Below, piece after piece: positions 22,750 to 36,857 of a DNA stretch of 64,000 nucleotides. The DNA is from Conus ventricosus (Eukaryota; Mollusca; Gastropoda; Neogastropoda; Conidae): assembly GCA_018398815.1 (NCBI GenBank), contig CM031601.1:25259103-25323102 (forward strand), written 5' to 3'. A model generated the notes under the pieces. The model saw only the letters and a list, made by a program, of their open reading frames with translations. It was not told where the DNA came from and did no database searches. Numbering within the stretch: the stretch's first letter is position 1; every line of letters begins with the position of its first letter. The translations under genes were made by a program, and so were the position numbers.

Positions 22750-25700
22750 TTCCAGGGATCTAAAGTAAATAAAAATCTAAAACTAAACTACGAAATACTA
22801 AAATCTAAAAATATATAATAAAAAAGATAAATAACTAAAACTATAAAAAAAATAAAATAAAAAGCAAATCGAAAAAAAGATAAACTAACTAATCTACGAA
22901 CTAAAATAAAAAACTATACTAACTAAAATAAATCAAAAAATATGGACTATTATCTATCTAAATGATCTATAAAATAAAAATCTAATAAAAAACAAATAAA
23001 TCTAAAAAAAATAAATGAAATACTAAACTAAATACTAAAATAAGAAAAAACTAAAATATTTAAATAATCTATAATAGAAAAAATATAATACTAAAAAAAA
23101 TCTATAAAAAATCTAACGATAATAAATATAAAAAATATAAAAAAAAAAAATGATACTAAAAAAAAAAAAAAAAAAAAAAAATAAATAAAACTAAATCTCA
23201 ACAATACGAAAAAAAAAAAAATAATAATCTAAAAATATAAAAAAACTAAATAAAAAAAAATACTAAATAAAATAGAACTATAAAAAAAAAATAAGAAAAA
23301 TAAATAAAAAAATAAAATATAATATTGTCAAGAAAGAAAAAAATAAACTAAAAAAAAAAACTACTAGAATAACTACTAAAAAAAAATATCTAACTAAAAT
23401 AACAATGAAATTAAAAATAAAATCTAAAAATATCTAAAAAATAATAATAAAATTCCTAATAAAAAAAAAAAAAAAAAATCTAAAAAACTAAAATTAAAAA
23501 ACTACTAAATAAATATCTGTCTCAATAAAAAAAAATAAAATAACTAAAAAATCTAAATAAAATATACTAAAAACTGAACTAAAAAAATCTAAATATTAAA
23601 TGTCTAAAATGCTAAAAAAGAAATTATCTAATATAGATCAACTAAAAAAATATAAAAAAAACAAAAATCTATGCTATAAATAATATCTTAAAAAAAGCTA
23701 ATAAAAGCTAAATTATAAATATAAAAAAAAAAAATAAAATAAATCTAAAACTTAACTAAAAAAAAATGAAAATATAAAAAGATATAAAAATAAAAAAAAA
23801 CTACAAAAATAAAAATGAATAATTCTAACTATAAAAAAAACTAAAATAAATGAAAAAACGATGCTATCTAAAAAATACTAAAATAAAATCTATAATCGAA
23901 TAACTAAAAATATAAAAAAAAAAAGGCGAAGAAAAAACTAAAAATAACTATAACTAAATAAAAAAAAAAAAAATAAAATTAATAAATAATCTATTAATAA
24001 AAAACTAAAAGCTAAAAAAAATAATAAAAAAATAAAATTCTATACTATACTAAAAATCTAAAAAAAAAAAAAAAATAAAATAAAAACCTAAAGAACTATG
24101 ATAAACTACGAATTAAATATCTAAATCTAAAAAAAAAAAAAAAATCTAAAAAATAAAAAAAAAAATTAAAAACATAAAAAAATGAAGCCTAATAAAATAA
24201 AAATAAATAAAAATACTATCTATAAAACAAAACTAAAATAAAAAAATTTAAAAAAGAAAAGAAATAAGTCTATAACATGGAAAAACTAATTATTAAAAAA
24301 TATAATAAGTATAAAAATGAACTATAACATATAAAAAAATGAAAATGATGAACATGTATAATATATAATAAAAATATAAATGATAGAAAATATGATATAA
24401 ATGAAATATGAAAAATAAACTATCTAAAATGGAATGAAATTCTAAACTTATAAAAATATGATCTAGAATAAATGGAATGAAGCCTCAATAAAAATTTAAA
24501 TTTCTATAAATACTATAATTTATAAAAAATTAAAAAAAAAAAATAGATAGATCATGCTAATATAAATATATGACTAAAATGATATCTAAAGTATAATAAT
24601 AAACAAACAAAATCTACTATTGAAATTGCTAGATAAAAATAAATGATGTAATATTAATCTAAATAAATATACTAAGAAATAATCAAAAAATTTTAAATGA
24701 TAAATCTAAATTAATGAAAACTAATAAAAAAAATAAAAAATAATGGAATATATTGAATAAAAGGGGAGGGGGGGGGGGGGGGGGGGTGTGGGGGGGTGGG
24801 GGTGTGGGAATAAAATGAATAAAAAATTTAAAATACTAATAAATCTATATAAAAAAATATATTTATTAAAATAAGTATGATGAACTATCTACTAATAAAA
24901 AAAAAGATTATTAAATATGATTCTATAAATAATAATTAGAAACTAAAATTCTAATTGAAATCTATTGTAAACCAAAAAATAAATGGAAAAAATAAAAAAA
25001 AAAAAATAATAATCTAAAAAAATATCTAAAATGACTAAAAAATTAAAAATAGATATGACTAACATTAAAAAAAATCTAATATTAAAAATAAATAATATAA
25101 AATAATTAAAAAAATAATGAAACTAAAAAATTATAAAAATGAAAAAACTAAAAATATTAAACGTACTAATAAATATAAAAAAAACTACAAATAAAACTAT
25201 AACTAAAAAAATCTAATCTATATGAACTAAAAAAAAAAAAAACGTACTACTAAAAACGAACTAAAAAAAAAAAAAAAACTATAAAACAAAAAAACTAAAA
25301 AAATAATTCTATAAAATTCTAAAAAAAAACTAAATATAAAAAATAAATGAACATCGAATATATAACTAAAAGATGAACTAAATCTAAAAGAAAAAAAAAA
25401 AAACGAAAAAAATAAAAAAAAATAAAGATAAACAACTAAAAAAAATAATAAACCTAATCTAAAATCTACTAAATACAGAAAAATATCTAAATAAAAAAAA
25501 CTAAAAATTCTAAACTATAATTAAACTATATATAAAAAAAAAAGCTAATATCTAAAAAAAAAAAAACTAAAATAAAAAAAATGAAACTAAATAATATAAA
25601 CTAAACTAAAACTAAAAAAAATCATAAAATCTAATACCTAAAAAAAGCTAATATTAAAATATAAAAAAACAAAAAAATTCTAAAAAAAAATCCTAAAAAA

Positions 25701-28700
25701 TAAAAAAAAAAAATAAAACTAGACTACATAAAAAAAATCTAAAATAAAAAAAAAAAAAAGAATATGAAACTAAAATATATACTAAAACCTAAATCTCTAT
25801 GAAAAAAAATAATCTAATCTAATATATCTTATAAAATGAAACTAATAAAATATTAAAATAAATCTAAAATCTAAAAAAACTAAGTAAATAAAAGTATGAT
25901 ATGATCTTAACTAGAAATAAATACTAATAGCTAAAAAAAAACATCTAAATAAAAAAAAGAGTAATACTAGATAATAAAAAATAATAAATGTAAATGACAA
26001 AATTACAAAAAATAATAGAAACTAATATAAAACTAGTATAATGCTATAAATATAAAATAAAAAAAAAAAAACAACAATAAAAAAATCTAAAAACTACTAA
26101 AATGGAAATTTAAAAAAAGTAAAAAAAAATAGAATAATCTAATAAAGTAGGAGTAAAATGAGTAATCTAAATTTAAAAAAAAAACTGAAAAAAATAACTA
26201 AAAAAAAACTAATAACAAAATAAATCTATGGTCCTAAAAAAATAAAAAAACTAAAAAAATAAATAAAATAAAAAGTACTAAAAAAAAAACTATCTAAAAA
26301 CTAAACAAAAAAAAAAAAAAATAAACATCCATAAATTATGAAAGCCCTTAAAAATAAAAACAATCTAAAAAACTAAAAAAATATAGAATCTAAAAAATCT
26401 ATAAAAAAAAAAAAAAAAAACTATAAAAATAATTATTATAAAAAAATAAAATCTATCTAAAAAAACTATAAAACAATTATATGAAATAAACTAAACTACT
26501 ACAAATATCTATATATATATCTATAAAAAAATAAAATCTAATATAAAACAAAAAATACTAAATCTCAAAAAAAAGATAAAAAAAATAAAAAAAAAAAAAA
26601 ATAATAATGAAAAAAAAATAAAATCTAATAACTAACATAGAAATACTAAAACTAAAAAAAGATATAAGAAAAATAACAAAAAAAAAAAAAACAAAAAAAA
26701 AAATCTAATTAAAAAAAAAAATAAAATACAAATAAAACTAAAAAAAAATAAAATACTTATAAAAAAAAATCTAATGAACCTAAAAAAAAGATATAATAAA
26801 AAATTCTAAACTAATATCTATATATAAGATAAAATAGTAAAAATAAAAATTAAAAAAGAAATAAAATATGAAAATAAAAAACTAAACTCGGAAAAATAAA
26901 AAAATAAATAAAATAAACAAAAAAAATAAAATAATAAAAAAATAAATGATAAAAAAAATTATAATAAAAGAAATGAATAAAAAGATTCTAAAAAATAAAA
27001 TATAAAAAAAAAAAAAATAAAATGATGCTAAGAATTATAAAAAAAATAAAAATAAATAATAAAATCTATAAAAAACAAAAAATATCTACTAAAAAAAAAA
27101 TGAAACAAAACTAAATCAATAAATATATGAATAATAAAAATAAAACTATCTCTACTAATAGTGCATAAAATTAAACTATCTAAAAAATAAACTAAAAGGT
27201 CTTTAATAAAATATCTAATTCGTAAATAAAAAGAAAATACAAAAAAAATATCTAATAACTATAAAAAAAAAATAAAAAAATCGAAAAATAAAAAAATCTA
27301 AATAATGAAATGAAATAAATAAAAATATATCAATTATAAACTATAATAAAAAATCTAAAAAAAAAAAATCTAAAAAATATACTATCTAATATTGATACTA
27401 AATAAAGATGACTCATAATGATAAAATTACATCTAAAAAGATCCACATGAATAAAAAAACTACAGCATAAAAATATTGCATGTAATAAAAATATACTAAA
27501 TAAAAATATAATATAAAATAAAATCTAGTTTATATTATATAAAAATAAGTAAACTCAAAATTAATCTAAATAAAATAATAAAATAAAATTTTGTTATTAT
27601 CTAAACTAATTAGATTACAAAATAATACTAAGCGTAGATTATAAGAAAAATTAAACTATAATAAATCATAAATAAATGTCTCTATATAAAAAATAAAATA
27701 ATAGCTGAAAATCTATAAAAAAATGAAGAAGATAATAAAAATCTAAAAATAAAAAATAAATAATAAAAAATCATCTATCTAAAAAATAAATAAAAACTAT
27801 AAAAAAATGGATAATAAAAACTATGTTCTAATCTAAATAAATATATGATAATAAATAAATATATAACTAAAGAAATAATGATACTGAAAATAAAAAAAAA
27901 TAACTAAATATATAAAACACTAATCTAATATAAACTAACTAAAATAATCTAAAAAAATGAACTATCCTATAATGAGGTAATGCTAAAAATAAAACAAAAG
28001 ACTAATTCTATGAGAATATCTATTATAAACATTGAATTAATATGAAAATCTAAGAAAAAAAATAAAAATAAATCTAATGTAAAATAATAATTGAAATCAT
28101 CTAAAAAAGTTAAAATAAAAAAATAAACGAAAAAAATAATTATAAAACCTATATGAAATCTATACTAAAAAAAAAATGTAACCTAGTAAAGAACATAGCT
28201 AATAAATGAAAAAATGGATAAAGAATTTAAATCTATAATAAGAATACATAAAAATAAAATAAAGTGAAGGAAATTATAATAAAAATAAATGGAATAAAAA
28301 TAAAGAAATAAAAATTGATAAAAATGTATAAAATAAAAACTCTATCTAAAAATAAAAATATATAAATAAAAAAAGATGAAAACCTAAAATGTAACTATAA
28401 TTTGGAAAATAATGATATATCAATTTAACTACTATAAAAGTGATAAAATAAATGATGAATTTTAATCTACTATTGACGCAAAAGAAATAATCTACTTAAA
28501 TATATATAAAATACTACTAAAATAATGAAAATGTATAAAAAGAGAAAAATGATGAAGAAGATGAAAAATATATGGAGTTAATCTAATAATAAAGATAATA
28601 AAAAAAAGATACTAATGAAAATAAAATGAGGTAATAATAAAATAATCTAATCTAAAATAAAAATATAAAAAAAAAATAAAAAAATACTAATATAATTAAT

Positions 28701-31700
28701 AAAAAATAAAATCTAAAAAAAATTATAAAATAAAATAATGATGAAAAAATTTAAAACTAGAATGAAAAATAAAAAGAAAATATAAAAAAAAAAAACAAAA
28801 AAAATAATGAGAATTTCTATAAAAAAAAGTGACATAAAATAGATAAAAAGTGATATCTATAATAACGAATGAAAAAAAAAATAAAAATGAATAATAAAAA
28901 TAATAAAATTCTAATCTATATAAAAAAAATAAAAACAAAATTATAAATTAAATAATGAAATATGATGAAAATTAATAAATCTATAAAAAAATAAATAAAA
29001 AATGTATATAACTAAAATGATATGATAATTGAACTAAAAAAAATAATAATATAATTAACTAACAATAATATATAATTAAAAATAAAACTAAACTATAATC
29101 AAAAAACAAAATAAAAAACATCTATGAAAAATAATAATGAAAAAATAACTAAAAATATTCTAAAAATAATACTATAAAAAATATCAAAAAAAATGATAAT
29201 AAAAAGAAAATAAATATATAATAATATATAAAAAATAAAATATCTAATATATCTAAATAAAAAAAAATTTACAAAAAAACTAAAAAAAAAAAAAAAATAA
29301 AAAAAATGATTAAATATCTAAATGAAAACAAAAAAAAATAAATACCTTAAACACTACTATTGGATATTATTATCTAATAAATTAAATACTCATAATATAA
29401 TAAAAGTATATGAAGAAACAACTATGGCTTAATGATCTATATTGTGTGAAAAAAATCAAAAAATTTATATCTAAATATATACTCACTGAATTGAATGATC
29501 TAATAACTAAAATTTCTAATATAATATATATCTAAAACTATTATAAAAAGTAAAAAAATAAGAATATAAAAGAATAATAAAATATCTAAAAATAAAAAAT
29601 ATGTAAAAAAAATAAAACTATTCTATGTCTAATAAACTAATAATATATCTGATATGAGATGATGCTATAATGTAAGCAAAACAATACTAATAAATAAATA
29701 AATGCAAAATCTTAGATCTAAATAAGATATAATTAAATAAATGGAAAAAATAACTAAAAACATTAAAAAAGAAGAAAAAATAATATGAGAAAAAAAAGCT
29801 ATACTAAAAAATAAATAAGAGACTATATATAAGATAAATATGATAAGAAAAAATGAAAACTAAATATAAAACAATAAAAAATAAATCTAATCATATCTAA
29901 AATATAAAAATAATAATATATAAAATAAAAGAAAAAGTAAAAAAAAAAAAAAAAAATGGAAATTAAATATAAAAAATAAATCTAAATAAAAGAATCAAAA
30001 TAAATGAAAAAAATTATATAATAAAATATGATGAAAATAAATTATAGATGGTTAAATAAATAAAATAAACATATGATGCTAAATCGAAATACTAGCTATA
30101 TTTCTAAAAAAATAACATCTATAAATGAAAAAAAAAATGTAAACAAAAAGAACAATGTCTATATAATATAACTTAAAAATAAAAAAAAAAATACAAAAAA
30201 AAATATCAAAAAAAAAAAATTGATATGAAAAACTTCTAAAAATAAAACTAAATAACTAATAATTAAATAAAAAAAAACACTAAAAAGAAAAATAATATTA
30301 ACTAACTTATATAATAAAGATTTCTCATAATTTCTACTAAAAATAAAATACAAATGAATACTGAATGTACAAATATAATAAATATATAAACGTATGATAA
30401 TGAATACAAAAATTAATAACAATATAATGAAAAATCATAATATAAAATAAATATAGCAAAAAAATATAATTAATATATAATAAATAACTAAAGTTATGAA
30501 ATATCTAAAGATAAATAAACATAAAAAATCTAATCTAAATAATAATGGACATGTCTAACTACATAAAAATTAAAATTTGTAAAATAAAATCTATAAGAAA
30601 TGAATAAAAAGAGCTTAAAAAAATTATAAAATATTATATAAAAAATATTAAAACTAATATTATAAATACTTAGAAACATAAAAAAATAACTAAGTATAAA
30701 AGATCTATATGGCAAAATTAAATATTCTATGATCTAAATAAAATAAATATATATAAAAAAATGTGAATATATAAAATATATATATGGCTGAAATGAGAAT
30801 AAACACATATAAAAAATAAATAATGGAAAAATAATAAATAATAATTAATCTAATAAAATATAAAAAAATATATATAAAAATAATAATATAAATTAAATTA
30901 CTAAAAAAAATAAAAACTAATGAATAAATAAAGACTAGATATAATTAAAGTAAAAAAAAATGTCAAAAAGTAAAATGAAAAAAAATAATATGAAAAAAAT
31001 ATAATGATTTAACTACAAAGCTATAAAAATCATAATAAAAAAATGAAATACTAATTAAATAAATAAAATATCTAAATCTATTGTAATAATAATAAAAAAA
31101 TAAATAATAAAAAATACTATGAAATTAATATAATTGATAATAAGTAAAAATAAAAAATAAAAATAAAACTACATAAAAAATCTAAAGAATAAAAAAAGAA
31201 TAATGATAATAAAATATCTATTGATAATATAAAATAATAAATATTATTAAAAAAAAGAAATGGGATTAATACTAAGAAGAATAATAAAATTAAAAATCTA
31301 AAAAAAAAAATACTACTAAAATTAAAACCAATGATGATAAATCTAATGAAAATAAAAAATTAAAATGTTATAAAGACTAAATGATTGAGATAGTTAAAAC
31401 TAAAATAAAAATTCTATGAAAATGATATATGAAAAAAATAAATAATGAAATCAATAATAGGAAAAAAAAAATAATGTAAATAAAATTAAAATATGTAAAA
31501 TAAATAAAAAAATTTCTAAAATAAAAAAAAATATAATTAAAATAACAAATTACTATCTATAAAATGAATATAAAAAAATAACATATCTAAAATAAATGAA
31601 CTAAATCTAATAATAAAAAAATAAAAAAAACAAAAAAAAAATAGAATAAATAAATGAATGATAACTAAATATATATATTGGATATCTAAATAAAAGTGAA

Positions 31701-33507
31701 AAATAAATTATATTCAAAAACTAAATGCTAAATATGAAATTAAAAAAAAAATATATATGAAATGAAATAAAATATGAAAAAAGTAAGCTAAAATAATCAA
31801 TACAAAATAAAAAATATAAAAATATTAGAAAAAAAAATAAAAATATATAAGTAAAAGAAATCAAAAATATGATACTATAACAATAATAAAATATAAAAAA
31901 ATAATAACTATATGAAGAATATAATGTAATTATAAAAGAACTAAAATTAAAAAAATGGGAAAATGATAATATGAAACTAGTATTGATAAATCTTATTTAA
32001 AATAACTAACTATAAATAAAAAATTATCTAACTCTATATATGGGAATATAAAAATAAATATATGATAAAATGTGAATAAATATGATTTAAATATTAAAAA
32101 TAAAATCTATGAATTCACTATGAAAAAAAAAATAAAAATTGCTAATATAAAGAAAATCTAATAAAAATGGATGAATGAAAATAAAAAACTAAAGATAAAA
32201 GATAAAAATAAAGAATAATATTATAATATTATAAACTAAGGAAAATGCTATGATAATGAAAAATACGATAGAAAAATAAAGAAAAAAATAAAAAGAAAAA
32301 TCTATATTAATATGGATGCTATAATGAAAATTAAAAAAAAAAGATAATCTATAAATTCTACTAACTAAAAATAAATAATAAAAAATATATTAAAGTAATA
32401 TCTTATGACAAAATACAAAATTAACTAATAGTAAAAAATAAATAATATTAAAATTATTATAATAAAAAAAAAAAAATAATTGAGTAAATAAATAAAAAAT
32501 GAAACTAAATTAATGAATAGAAATAAAATTAACAAATGAGTATAAAATCTATAAATATATATAAACAAAAAACTTATAAATTAAAATCTAAAATTATAAT
32601 GTGATAATGAAAAGTAAAAAATAAAAAAAAAAAAATAAATATATGAAAAAAAATAACTATGAGTATAATAAATAATTATAAATGAATAAATACAAAAAGT
32701 ATTGTAATCTAATATAACTATAAGAAATAAACAAAAAAAATTGCAGTATAAGACTTTCTATAATGATCTATGATAAAAATAATCTATAATATTGAAAAAT
32801 ATAAATGTTATCTAAATAAATGAAATGAATAAATAAATTACTAAAGTATATATAAACAGAAGACATAAAAAAAATTAAATTCTATATAAACTATGAATTT
32901 ATGGATAATCATGAAACAATATCTATGAAAAGTGAAAATAAAATTTGGTTATATAAATAAATAAATGAAATATGAAATATACGTCTCAAAAAAAAAAAGG
33001 ATAAATAAAAATATCTAAAATATATAATAATAGATTGTAATAAGATATAAATTAAAAGAAAATGAAAAAATAAATGGAATAAATTAAATAGAATGGATAA
33101 AAAAGAGCTAATAAAAATATACAAAATAATTACTAAATGATTGAAAAAATCTACTGATATTGCTAATGAAGTAACCTAATATTTATATAAAAAATTAAAT
33201 GAAAGTAACTAATTATATGTAATATAACTAAATCTAATCTAAATATAAATAGTCTAAAAATACTATGATGTGAACTATAAATGATTGCTAAATAATGATC
33301 ATTAAAAAAAATCTAAATGTCTAAAAATTAAAAAGTAAAACAATAAAAAATAAATAAAAAATCTAAATAAAAAGTCTTAAATAAAACTAAAAAATAAGAT
33401 AAAAAAATAAAAATAATAATATGAAACTAAGTTGAAAATATTCCTAAATAAATAAAAAAATATGAAAAAATATCTAAATATGGAATTAAAAATATCTAAT
33501 GTTTAAA
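22750..33507. repeat. 10.8-kb A-rich degenerate tract, probably a corrupted tetranucleotide array
   Basis: The whole stretch is built from A runs punctuated by CTA, ATCTA, TAAA and, in the right half, ATGA/GATA words. A greatly exceeds T, and C and G are rare. It is bounded on the left by CTAT/CTGT repeats and on the right by TCTAATGTTTAAATG and TCTGTCTG. A G run sits at about 24764-24805. No ORF is credible: minus-strand frames are Phe/Tyr/Ile strings. My reading is a long TCTA/GATA-type array with many consensus errors, or a truly decayed array. Confidence 0.6.
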
Positions 33508-33509
33508 TG

Positions 33510-34190
33510 TCTGTCTGCTGTCCCCATTTATGCAGAGCATGTTTTCTGTGCTTTTTGGTGTGGAACTGTATCTAGTGTCGTCCCTCTATGGCGTGTTGAA
33601 GGAACAGGAATTCTTTTGTAACACCAGTGTGCACATAGATGCTCAAAGCGATTACAGCTGGAAACTCCCTGTGTCCATTCACCTACTTCAGAATGTAGGA
33701 CACACAAACAAGATTTGCCTGGTTTTTAACCGATGAAACAGAATCGCTTTGTGCACACAATAAACAGGTTGACTTGTAATTCTGTGTGTCAGCGTCTCTG
33801 CATGGTTGTCCCTAGGCAATGGGTAGTGCCAGCAACTCGAGATTGGAAGCTATGTTCCACTATATCCTACCAGGTAGCACAACCAATTTACCTCCCCTGG
33901 TTAGCATCCAGTAAACGTGCCTTGGCCGGAATCAGGCATCTGGAGATGTTGGTAAACGATATAGTGGGCTGGTACACCAATCTTGTCACAATTTCAGATC
34001 GAGAAGGCTAAAAACCGTTGAAGGAATGCCATGAGAATAACAATTCCTACTATCGGAAAGGAAATGAGCGTTAGAAGAGAAACGGAGGTGCGTGTGACAT
34101 TGCGTCCCCAAATACAATACGAGAGGAGGGGTCTATAAAGCCACGTCAATAGTGCAATCGATCTGTACGCGGCAATAAGGTACAAGTCTC
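33510..34190. other. Unrecognised moderately complex sequence
   Basis: Two plus-strand open frames (33530-33736 and 33733-34011) abut in different frames. No motif, signal peptide or family is recognised. Confidence 0.3.
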
Positions 34191-34193
34191 AAC

Positions 34194-34198
34194 ACACA

Positions 34199-34249
<51 letters not shown>

Positions 34250-34266
34250 CACAACACTCTACCACA

Positions 34267-34314
<48 letters not shown>

Positions 34315-34339
34315 AGATAACCGAGAAGAGAGAGAGAGA

Positions 34340-34390
<51 letters not shown>

Positions 34391-34392
34391 TC
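34194..34392. repeat. CA then GA microsatellites next to LINE-B 3' end
   Basis: CA repeats at about 34194-34250 and GA repeats at about 34269-34390. Read on the LINE-B strand the latter is CT and follows the LINE 3' end directly. Confidence 0.95.
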
Positions 34393-35576
34393 TGAACTCT
34401 AAAACATTGAATAATAGGACCAATAAGACCCATGGTCACTGGGACTGGTTACAAACGGCATCATTTTTGTATCGCTGCAGAAACCCAATTTATAACATTC
34501 TGTAATAATGCATACAAACACATGACTAATGTAGTGCCACGTTCATTACTCATTCGAGTGAATCTGCCGCACAGTTTGAAAGCATTTTCAAGATAGATTG
34601 CGAGTCGAAGTATATCGTGAGTTATTCTCAGGCCAAAGCATTGTAAGGTTTGAACTGCGGAGGCCTGTTATAAGTATTTCGGAAGAATGATACTTTTCCC
34701 TTAAATCCTGATTCCGCGGACAATGTAAAACAAGTGAACTTCGGGGTCTTCCACCTGCGAAACACTAGATGGACATGACATATCGTTGTCCTTCCGTTAT
34801 ATTTCTACGGAAGCGGAGCGTGTGCACGCTCAGCTGTGAGACAAACCTAACCGTAACCTAATCAAACATCGTGATGCTTGCTCGCAAATGATGAAGTACA
34901 TTCAAATAGGGAGATAGAATCAGTTCACTCTTGAATGTTCGATATAGCTGGAAACGATCACTTTGTTCCATGTCATGAGACCATTGCGTCTTGTAATCGT
35001 TAATAACACTGTTTTTTTATGCTCTCAAAAATGCCTTCTCATCCTCAACCCCTGATTCTCCCAAACCTCCCCATATCCATATTTGTACAAGAAAGAAACA
35101 AATTGCCGATGCCATGTATTCTTGTTTTTATTGTGAAAATGTAGTAGCATTCTATACGACTTGTGAGGCAAACGATGAAATGGCATCTTCAAAATTCTTA
35201 ACCAGTATCGAACACTTTTGAGGTGCAAGTTTATATATAGTGGAAAACGTCCTAACTCACCGTTAATCATCACATTAGGAGTTCTTATGCTGACATTTAA
35301 AATCTTTTTAGTGAGAACAAATGCACTTTTTCTACTATATCAAGATTTCCTATGATGCCCCAAACTTCGGCTCCATAACAAAGCATAGGCTGGATCTGAG
35401 CATCAAAAACTTTAAAGAATATGACTGGAGATTTTTCTCTAATGACCAAAGCAACTTAAAAATGTTAATGACCCCTTTTTTCGCTCGACTCAATAAATCG
35501 TTCAAACAGTGAGTAAATGACAGCCTAGTCGACATAATGACACCAAGATATTTATACATATTAACAACTAATACTT
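34393..35576 (-). pseudogene. LINE-B 3' part: RT thumb, C-terminal region and 3' UTR
   Basis: Reading the minus strand from 35576: MYKYLGVIMSTRLSFTH (post-catalytic RT block, LINE-A has KYLGFYFTTKLSFT), then GELGRFPLYINLHLK and YWLRILKM near 35150-35270, GYGEVWENQGL, and a degraded C-terminal zinc region with VLHCPRNQDLREKY near 34700. The 3' end adjoins CT repeats (sense strand). This half joins in frame with 41795-44265 once the LINE-K insertion is set aside, because the valine-rich block before KYLG is split exactly at the target duplication. Frameshifts are present in the last 600 bp. Confidence 0.85.
35563..35576. repeat. Target-site duplication, left copy (AACAACTAATACTT)
   Basis: A 14-bp perfect match to 41795-41808. 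Lies immediately before LINE-K. Confidence 0.88.
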
Positions 35577-35746
35577 GAGCAGCCGTGTCGAGCGGTCACG
35601 GTTTTCGCACGCTCCAAGCACGCAGCAAAGTTCGTGAGCTGAGCCTTTTTTTTCGACTTTGCCGTTTTTTTCCGCAACGCCGAATCGACACAGCGGTTTA
35701 CCACTGTGACACTCGGAATTGTTTCTTGACTGTCATATTTGCGAGA

Positions 35747-36730
35747 ATGACTACCGGCGTCAACCCTGTCTTCGTAAAAGTCAAAGACATCCCTGACTCG
35801 AGCAACAACCGACCAACCGTCTTAGAGATTTGCTTGGCAGGTGAGAGGTCAGTAGGACAGGGGTCGATAGTCGGGCGCAATTGATCAACGGCCTCTGGAG
35901 GATTTATCCAGCAACGACAGAGGCAAGAAATCAGCTCCTGGCCCAGGGTATGAGGGTAAAGAGGGACCATTTACAACTGGCGAACACCAACCCTTTTATT
36001 CTGAGAGTGACACTGGGGAGGAGAAGCCAACAACGAAAGTGTGGGTCGACAACGTACCCATATCAGTGGCCGACTCAGAAATCGAACATTCCCTGGCGAA
36101 GGTAGGGTGTGAGTTGCGTTCCGCAATTAAAACAGAGAGAGCGAGGGATGCAGACGGAAAACTTACCCGTTTTTTGACGGGGCGGAGATTTGTTTTCATC
36201 ACCATTCCTGAAGTGCCCCTGGAAAAGTTCATGAAAGTAAGTTTGTTCCGGGCTAAAATATATCATAAGGAACAAAAGCTGGTTCAAAAAAAAACCCTCA
36301 TCTGTTCCAATTGCCTGGGACAGAACCACCATGCCTCGGTGTGCGACAAAGAGGTTGTCTGCCGCGAGTGCAGACAGTCCGGCCACAAGCGCGGGGATCC
36401 TCTGTGCCAGTTTTCTGTTTCAGGGACTCCAGTCGAGGACAGAGAGGACACACCCAGAGTGGTGACATCGCGCCGACGGACAGCGACCAGCCCGACGACA
36501 GCCGCAGACGGGAGGACCGTGCAGTCAGAGGCAGGCCCAATGAGCGTCAGGCCACGCTCTCTGCCTCCCTGCAGCTGGAGCGCCTGTCCCGGAGCAGATC
36601 GGAGACCCCGAAACGCCGGCGATCGAAGGAGGGGTCCAGCCCTAAAGAGGTACGGGGAGGGGTAAGCACCCGAAAAAGGACAGTGGTAAACCCACCCGTC
36701 AGGCTCCCCGCAGTACCAACACTGAGGTAA
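35747..36730 (+). pseudogene. LINE-K ORF1: RRM-like region and two CCHC zinc knuckles
   Basis: The start is taken at ATG 35747 (MTTGVNPVFVKVKD). The frame shifts near 35880 and 36010, continuing through INGLWRIYPATTEARNQLL to KVWVDNVPISVADSEIEHSL, an RRM-like segment, then a perfect CCHC knuckle CSNCLGQNHHASVC (C-x2-C-x4-H-x4-C, about 36301-36345) and a second CRECRQSGHKRGDPLC. The tail is Ser/Arg/Pro-rich. This layout matches gag-like ORF1 proteins of L1/Tx1 elements, which package element RNA. It differs from the coiled-coil ORF1 of LINE-A and LINE-D. Confidence 0.85.
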
Positions 36731-36857
36731 GCGACCAGTGTGGGTAGACGCCCGGCTCCTAGGACAGACCTCATGGTTTCGGCCTCGCTTGAATAACGGA
36801 CATTGAGTAATGAATTCGGAAAATGTGTACTAGTATAATATCCGTATAATACTTCCA

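Noticed and set aside
22750..33507. Organellar or AT-rich parasite contamination
   Set aside because: No rRNA, tRNA or conserved organellar gene is present, frames are Phe/Tyr/Ile strings, and both ends grade into CTAT/CTGT repeats.
36311..36730. Separate 139-residue gene overlapping LINE-K ORF1
   Set aside because: Alternate-frame shadow of the zinc-knuckle ORF1 and its Arg/Ser/Pro-rich tail.
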